A DNA stretch of 9,618 bases from an uncultured Phascolarctobacterium sp. (GTDB taxonomy: Bacteria; Bacillota; Negativicutes; Acidaminococcales; Acidaminococcaceae). Location of the stretch: NCBI GenBank assembly GCA_949287345.1, contig CASEGD010000026.1, positions 1 to 9,618 on the forward strand, read 5' to 3'. Under the pieces are notes generated by a model. The model worked only from the letters and a program-made list of their open reading frames with translations. It did not search any database and was not told the origin of the DNA. Shown here piece by piece: positions 6,177 to 9,618 of the stretch (positions are counted from its first letter, which is position 1; every line of letters begins with the position of its first letter). The position numbers and the translations under genes were made by a program.

Positions 6177-7196
6177 TTAAATGCGCACCATATCGCGCGT
6201 AATATCACCGAGCTTTTCAGCGCCGCACATCTTCATCGTGTCTTCCAGTTCACCGGCCAGTTTTTCAATGTAAACCTTTACGCCTTCTTCCGCGCCACCG
6301 TACACAGCCGTTACAAACGGGCGCGCAATTACAACGCCGTCAGCGCCCAAAGCCAGCGCCTTAAAAATATCCACGCCGCTGCGGATACCGCCGTCAACCA
6401 GTACCTTCATGCCGCCGCCAACCGCATGGCAGATTTCTTCCAGCACTTCGGCAGTTGCACTGCACTGGTCAAGCACACGCCCGCCGTGATTGGAAACGAT
6501 AATTGCCGCAGCGCCGGCAGCATGAGCCTTTAACGCACCGCGCACCGTCATTACGCCTTTAACAATAAAGGGAATACCTGCTTCCTTAACGATTTCCGTC
6601 AGTTCCTCCACAGATTTGCTGCCTGCAGGAGGCTGCATGTTTTTTAAAAACGGCAGGCCTGCGGCATCGACGTCCATAGCCACGGCAAAAGCGCCGCTCT
6701 TTTTAACAAGCTCCAGTTTCTCCTTAATCAGCGGCAGGTTCCACGGCTTAACGGTCGGTATGCCCACGCCGCCAGCAGCTGCCACAGCATCGGTTGCGCC
6801 AACCATTACCTGCGGGTTCAGCCCGTCGCCGGTAAAGGCGGCAATGCCGTTATCCGCACAAGCGGATACTAAAATTTTATTGTACGTAAGTTCATCATAA
6901 GCGTCGCTGTAATGCAGTTCCACCGCGCCGACCGGGCCTGCGAAAAAAGGATAGCTGAATTTACGGCCGAACAATTCCACAGACATATCCACCGGCACGT
7001 TTTCATGCAGCGTATCCATCTGCACGCGGATTTCCTGCCATTTCTGGTAGTTGCGGATGGCAGTATCGCCCACGCCCTTCGCCCCCGGACCGGGAATTGT
7101 GTTGCGGCAGGCCAGCCCATTGCAGACAGGACAGGCTTTGCACTTGGAACTATCTATGCACTTTCTGGCATTTTGCAAAACTTCATTGTAATTCAT
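6177..7196 (-). CDS. FMN-dependent alpha-hydroxy-acid dehydrogenase/oxidase family protein with N-terminal Cys cluster
   Basis: A 339-residue TIM-barrel flavoprotein of the lactate oxidase/glycolate oxidase/LldD family, which oxidises 2-hydroxy acids to 2-keto acids. FMN and catalytic landmarks are present: the probable substrate Asp D177 (AMDVDAAG), K213 (FIVKG), catalytic H237 and R240 (SNHGGRVLDQ), and the phosphate loop DGGIRSG (268-274) with GADGVVIARP (284-293). The N-terminus has five cysteines, C13, C19, C22, C25 and C30 (SKCKACPVCNGLAC), absent from classical lactate oxidases and suggestive of an iron-sulfur cluster or metal site. I know similar proteins in anaerobic Firmicutes annotated only as alpha-hydroxy-acid oxidising proteins. 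GGAGG lies 7 nt before the ATG. The upstream spacer has an AT-rich possible -10 (TAAAAT at 7230-7235) but no clear -35. Physiological substrate and electron acceptor are unknown. Confidence 0.88.
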   Translation of the reverse strand: MNYNEVLQNARKCIDSSKCKACPVCNGLACRNTIPGPGAKGVGDTAIRNYQKWQEIRVQMDTLHENVPVDMSVELFGRKFSYPFFAGPVGAVELHYSDAYDELTYNKILVSACADNGIAAFTGDGLNPQVMVGATDAVAAAGGVGIPTVKPWNLPLIKEKLELVKKSGAFAVAMDVDAAGLPFLKNMQPPAGSKSVEELTEIVKEAGIPFIVKGVMTVRGALKAHAAGAAAIIVSNHGGRVLDQCSATAEVLEEICHAVGGGMKVLVDGGIRSGVDIFKALALGADGVVIARPFVTAVYGGAEEGVKVYIEKLAGELEDTMKMCGAEKLGDITRDMVRI

Positions 7197-7261
7197 AAGA
7201 TGACCTCCATAAAACCAACTTCGCTTACTATTTTACTATATTTATAAACAAAAAGCATTAG

Positions 7262-7294
7262 GAAAATAAAAACTCCGGCATAAAAATACCGGAG
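7262..7294 (-). terminator. Rho-independent terminator after the Lar-like gene
   Basis: On the minus strand CTCCGGTAT, loop TTTT, then ATGCCGGAG form a 9-bp stem with one wobble pair, followed by TTTTTATTTT. It begins 8 bases after the stop codon. Confidence 0.9.
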
Positions 7295-7302
7295 CTGTAA
7301 TT

Positions 7303-7581
7303 TTATTTCTTTTTAACTTCGCCTTTGTTCCATGCCTCGGCAGCTTTTTTATAGGAAGTGAAGTCATCAGTCGTTGCGCCGCAGTTGGTGCAGACAACTT
7401 TATTGAGCGTATCATGCTTGAATGTGCCCATCGTCACAAATTTAGCGGTTTTCTGTCCGCACAGCGGGCAGTTTTTTAATTCAATGGGTTTATAATCGCC
7501 GCCGCTGGCTTTTTTGAACATGTAATAAAACACACCGGCAGCCGCACCGGCCAAAGCCGCATACAAAATCGTATCACTCAT
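7303..7581 (-). CDS. Membrane-anchored Lar-like zinc-ribbon protein
   Basis: A 92-residue protein with one N-terminal membrane segment (about residues 5-22, ILYAALAGAAAGVFYYMF) followed by KK and a soluble domain. The domain has two Cys pairs, C38-P-L-C41-G and C64-T-N-C67-GA, and then KKAAEAWNKG. This order (CPxCG, VxCxxCGA, xAxxAWN) is that of the Lar restriction-alleviation family and related phage-type zinc ribbons. Lar proteins are normally soluble and come from phages, so no anti-restriction role is claimed here. I chose the ATG at 7581, since GAGGTGA lies 5 nt upstream; an in-frame GTG at 7590 falls inside that ribosome-binding site. The gene has its own promoter and terminator and stands alone between noc and the FMN enzyme. 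The zinc ribbon is seen, the function is unknown. Confidence 0.75.
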   Translation of the reverse strand: MSDTILYAALAGAAAGVFYYMFKKASGGDYKPIELKNCPLCGQKTAKFVTMGTFKHDTLNKVVCTNCGATTDDFTSYKKAAEAWNKGEVKKK

Positions 7582-7621
7582 ATAAATCACCTCTTCAAAT
7601 TATGAGCTTTTCCTTATTTTT

Positions 7622-7649
7622 ATTGTAACATATCTTTGCCTCGTGGCAA
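7622..7649 (-). promoter_or_regulatory. Promoter of the Lar-like gene
   Basis: On the minus strand a -35 TTGCCA (7644-7649, 5/6), a 16-bp spacer and a -10 TACAAT (7622-7627, 5/6) with a TG extension give a good sigma-70/sigma-A promoter about 40 bases before the start codon. Confidence 0.65.
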
Positions 7650-7650
7650 A
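7635..7650. repeat. Inverted repeat over the -35 of the Lar-like gene
   Basis: TTTGCC at 7635-7640, TCGT, then GGCAAA at 7645-7650 make a perfect 6-bp inverted repeat covering the -35 hexamer and part of the spacer. The position is typical for an operator. As a hairpin it lacks a long T-run, so I do not call it a terminator. Confidence 0.4.
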
Positions 7651-7674
7651 ATAAATTTTGTAAAATTTACAGGC

Positions 7675-7710
7675 AAAAAGAAAAACAGAAGCAAAATTTG
7701 CTCCTGTTTT
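7675..7710 (-). terminator. Rho-independent terminator after noc
   Basis: On the minus strand AAAACAGGAGC, loop AAATTTT, GCTTCTGTTTT pair over 11 bp with one G-T wobble, followed by TTCTTTTTG. It closes the mnmG-rsmG-noc transcript. Confidence 0.8.
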
Positions 7711-7727
7711 CAACATAACCAACAGTT

Positions 7728-7736
7728 TTATCCACA
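7728..7736 (+). promoter_or_regulatory. Perfect DnaA box (TTATCCACA)
   Basis: TTATCCACA matches the consensus DnaA box at all 9 positions and abuts the noc stop codon. I found no second perfect copy in the window, so this is not an origin cluster; it may be a single regulatory or titrating site. Confidence 0.6.
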
Positions 7737-8612
7737 TCAATTTTTTTGATTGCTGGCAATCTGCGGTTTTTTTGTATTTTTAATACGCAGAGTTACCACA
7801 ACGTCGTCGCCGTCCAGCTCCTGCTTAATCTGCGCGGGGATACCGGCATCGTTAATGGTGCTGACAATTTTCTTAACGCTGTTTAAGTAAATGCGCACAT
7901 CGTTAACAATTACCAGGCGTTTTTTCTGCTTCGGCGCTGCTTCATCCAGAAGTTTGGCAATATGTTCTTCAGTTTGCTTTACGTTCCAGCCGTTTTTTAT
8001 AATTTTTTTTAAAACCTGTTCCTGCAATTCGCTGTTTTTCAGTTTCAGCAAAGCCCTACCGTGGCGCTCGGTCAGCTGGGCTTCTTTCAGCGCGTTGCGG
8101 ATTTCCAGCGGCAGGTTCAGCAGGCGCAGTTTGTTGGCAATGGTAGACTGCTTTTTGCCGACGCGCACTGCCATAGCCTCCTGCGTCAGGTTAAACTGCG
8201 TCATCAGTTTTTCGTAGCCTTCGGCTTCTTCTAAAAAGTGCAGGTCCTCACGCTGCAAATTTTCAATCAGCGCAATCTCGGCAATCTGCTGTTCGGTATA
8301 GCTGCTGACGATAACCGGAACGTCCAATAAACCGGCCATCTTGCTGGCGCGCAAACGGCGTTCACCGGCAATCAGTAAAAAGTTGTCATCATTACCGCGC
8401 GCAACCAACAGCGGCTGCAAAACGCCGTATTCTGCAATCGAAGCCGCCAGATCTTCCAGCGCTTCAGGTTCAAAATCCTTGCGGGGCTGGTACGGATTGG
8501 CCTGTATTTTTTCTACCGGCACGCGGATTACGTTAATTTCACCGCTGAAATGCTTGATAACAGAACCGCCTTCCTGTTCTGTCTGTAAAATTTTGAAACC
8601 GTCCTCAACCAT
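7737..8612 (-). CDS. noc: Noc-type ParB paralogue (nucleoid occlusion protein)
   Basis: A 291-residue ParB/Noc family protein. The CTPase domain has NPYQPRKDF (39-47), GERRLRAS (83-90) and ENLQR (117-121). The helix-turn-helix (about 142-165) reads LTQEAMAVRVGKKQSTIANKLRLL, strikingly like Bacillus Noc, and is followed by LTERHGRALL. At the four residues known to switch ParB to Noc DNA specificity it has Q155, K161, N166 and R183; three match Noc. All four lie at a constant offset of 18 from Caulobacter ParB numbering, as I recall it. Residues 1-11 form an amphipathic helix on a helical wheel, as expected for Noc membrane targeting. Noc binds NBS sites and blocks division over the nucleoid. 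The start has GGAGGT 5 nt upstream. It lies 12 nt after rsmG, in the same operon. A second chromosomal ParB of other function remains possible. Confidence 0.88.
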   Translation of the reverse strand: MVEDGFKILQTEQEGGSVIKHFSGEINVIRVPVEKIQANPYQPRKDFEPEALEDLAASIAEYGVLQPLLVARGNDDNFLLIAGERRLRASKMAGLLDVPVIVSSYTEQQIAEIALIENLQREDLHFLEEAEGYEKLMTQFNLTQEAMAVRVGKKQSTIANKLRLLNLPLEIRNALKEAQLTERHGRALLKLKNSELQEQVLKKIIKNGWNVKQTEEHIAKLLDEAAPKQKKRLVIVNDVRIYLNSVKKIVSTINDAGIPAQIKQELDGDDVVVTLRIKNTKKPQIASNQKN

Positions 8613-8624
8613 ATCGTACCTCCA

Positions 8625-9341
8625 TCATTCCAAAGGATTTTTTTCCGGTAAGCCCGCCTTACGCGGATAAGCTTTAGGCGAAGCCTTTACTTTTTTAATG
8701 GTAACAACCGCCCTGCCGTCGTCAAGCCCAGGCAGTTCAACCTGCTGTGCCTTAACAAGTTTGCCGCCCAGCACATTCAGCGCCTTACCGGCAGCGGCAA
8801 TTTCTTCTTTATATTTTGCGCCTTTCAGCGCGACAAACATGCCGCCGACTTTTACCAGCGGCAGGCAATATTCGGAAAGCACCGATAACCTTGCCACGGC
8901 GCGTGCCGTAACAATATCGTATTTTTCGCGGTGCGCCGCATTTTTACCGGCGTCCTCCGCGCGCAGATGCACACATTCAATATCTGTTAAGCCAAGCTCA
9001 TCAATAACGCGCTGCAAAAAATTCAGACGCTTGGCCAGCGAATCAATCAGCACTACCTTCAGCGCCGGGCAGTAAATCTTCAGCGGTATGCCGGGGAAGC
9101 CTGCCCCAGTGCCGACATCAGCCAGAACTTTGCCCGGGAAATAATCGGCGTAAGCCATCAGAGAATCGACAATATGCTTAACCGCCACGTCCTGCGGCTC
9201 GGTTAGCGCCGTCAGATTCATTACTTTGTTGGTTTCCACCAGCATTTCATAATATTTGTCAAACTGCTGCAGCTGCAAATCAGTCAGTTCAAAGCCTGCC
9301 TGCCTGGCGCTGTCAGCCAGTATTTTCTGAAACTCAGTCAT
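8625..9341 (-). CDS. rsmG: 16S rRNA (guanine(527)-N7)-methyltransferase RsmG
   Basis: A 238-residue RsmG (GidB), the SAM-dependent methyltransferase that makes m7G527 in 16S rRNA; its loss gives low-level streptomycin resistance in several bacteria. The protein has the family's N-terminal helices with KVMNLTAL (39-46), HIVDSLM (56-62), the SAM-binding loop [16 protein letters not shown] (74-89), [14 protein letters not shown] (96-109), the TARAVARL region (145-152) and the C-terminal [14 protein letters not shown] start it at the ATG at 9341, since AAGGAG lies 7 nt upstream; the reading open to 9377 would start inside mnmG. It overlaps the mnmG stop by 8 nt (ATGACTGA), so translation is probably coupled. 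Gene order and length are standard. Confidence 0.97.
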   Translation of the reverse strand: MTEFQKILADSARQAGFELTDLQLQQFDKYYEMLVETNKVMNLTALTEPQDVAVKHIVDSLMAYADYFPGKVLADVGTGAGFPGIPLKIYCPALKVVLIDSLAKRLNFLQRVIDELGLTDIECVHLRAEDAGKNAAHREKYDIVTARAVARLSVLSEYCLPLVKVGGMFVALKGAKYKEEIAAAGKALNVLGGKLVKAQQVELPGLDDGRAVVTIKKVKASPKAYPRKAGLPEKNPLE

Positions 9342-9618
9342 GGTCCTGCTCCTTGCGGCGCTTAACCTCCAGCACAATCATCAAAACATTGATGTCAGCC
9401 GGTGAAACGCCGGAAATACGCGACGCCTGCCCGATGGAAACAGGACGGATTTTATCCAGCTTTTCCGCCGCCTCGGACGAAAGTTCCTTAATGGCGTGAT
9501 AGTCGATGTTCTGCGGAATCAGCTTGTTTTCCAGTTTCAGCGCGCGCTCAACTTCCTGTTTCTGTTTATTGATATAGCCTTCGTACTTGGCAAAAATTTC
9601 CGTCTGCTCTGCCACAAC
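9334..9618 (-). CDS. mnmG: tRNA uridine-5-carboxymethylaminomethyl modification enzyme MnmG, C-terminal part
   Basis: The last 94 codons plus stop of mnmG (gidA); the gene runs off the right edge. With MnmE, MnmG makes cmnm5U at the wobble position of certain tRNAs, using FAD and folate. The visible part is the C-terminal helical domain: [20 protein letters not shown], then [17 protein letters not shown] and the highly conserved [19 protein letters not shown]. This domain contacts MnmE and tRNA; the FAD domain is outside the window. The GTG at 9613-9615 is internal, not a start. The overlap with rsmG and the neighbouring noc fit the usual origin-proximal operon. Confidence 0.96.
   Translation of the reverse strand, partial: VVAEQTEIFAKYEGYINKQKQEVERALKLENKLIPQNIDYHAIKELSSEAAEKLDKIRPVSIGQASRISGVSPADINVLMIVLEVKRRKEQDHD

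Noticed and set aside
7080..7100. CCCCCGGACCGGGAATTG inspected as another NBS-like or palindromic site
   Set aside because: The centre CCGGACCGG does not fit the CCCGGG core, and the bases encode the conserved NTIPGPGAKG stretch of the FMN enzyme.
8698..9075. A 125-codon Ser/Thr-rich plus-strand frame opposite rsmG
   Set aside because: The composition follows from antisense reading of rsmG, which is unmistakable by its motifs.

Overview
The window looks like bacterial chromosome from a Firmicute (Bacillota) close to the replication origin. All 12 clear genes lie on the minus strand. From the right edge leftwards the core order is mnmG (C-terminal end), rsmG, a Noc-type ParB paralogue, parA/soj, parB/spo0J. 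This is the classical block beside oriC, so oriC most likely lies beyond the right edge and the genes are transcribed away from it. A perfect parS site inside parB, a near-perfect parS upstream of parA and a perfect DnaA box next to noc support this. The protein flavour and moderate GC fit an anaerobic gut-type Firmicute, possibly Negativicutes (Acidaminococcaceae-like). The lineage is inference; no rRNA is present to test it.

Layout, in order of transcription (right to left). (1) mnmG-rsmG-noc: tRNA modification, 16S rRNA methylation and nucleoid occlusion. The genes are tightly packed and end at a strong terminator (about 7675-7710). (2) A single gene with its own promoter and terminator: a small membrane-anchored zinc-ribbon protein with a Lar-like signature (7303-7581). 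(3) An FMN-dependent alpha-hydroxy-acid oxidase-like protein with an N-terminal cysteine cluster, followed by a YbaK-type tRNA deacylase and a terminator. (4) parA-parB-DUF554-DUF4446, apparently one operon, with parS sites at both ends of the parAB part. A leader ORF of 11 codons overlaps the DUF554 start. (5) A PHP-domain phosphatase (HisJ-like) and a fumarylacetoacetate-hydrolase-family enzyme, 1 nt apart, ending at a terminator. (6) A YczE-type membrane protein.

ParA, ParB and parS segregate the origin region. The second ParB carries three of the four residues that mark Noc binding specificity and has an amphipathic N-terminus, so it probably restrains cell division over the nucleoid rather than segregating origins. 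In Bacillus noc lies directly beside soj-spo0J; here about 2.1 kb with three unrelated genes separates them.

No tRNA, rRNA, CRISPR array, insertion sequence or prophage is visible, and no gene-free stretch exceeds about 210 bases. The most interesting items are two NBS-like sites sharing a 13-mer, the leader ORF before DUF554, the isolated DnaA box, the membrane-tethered Lar-like protein and the cysteine cluster of the FMN enzyme.
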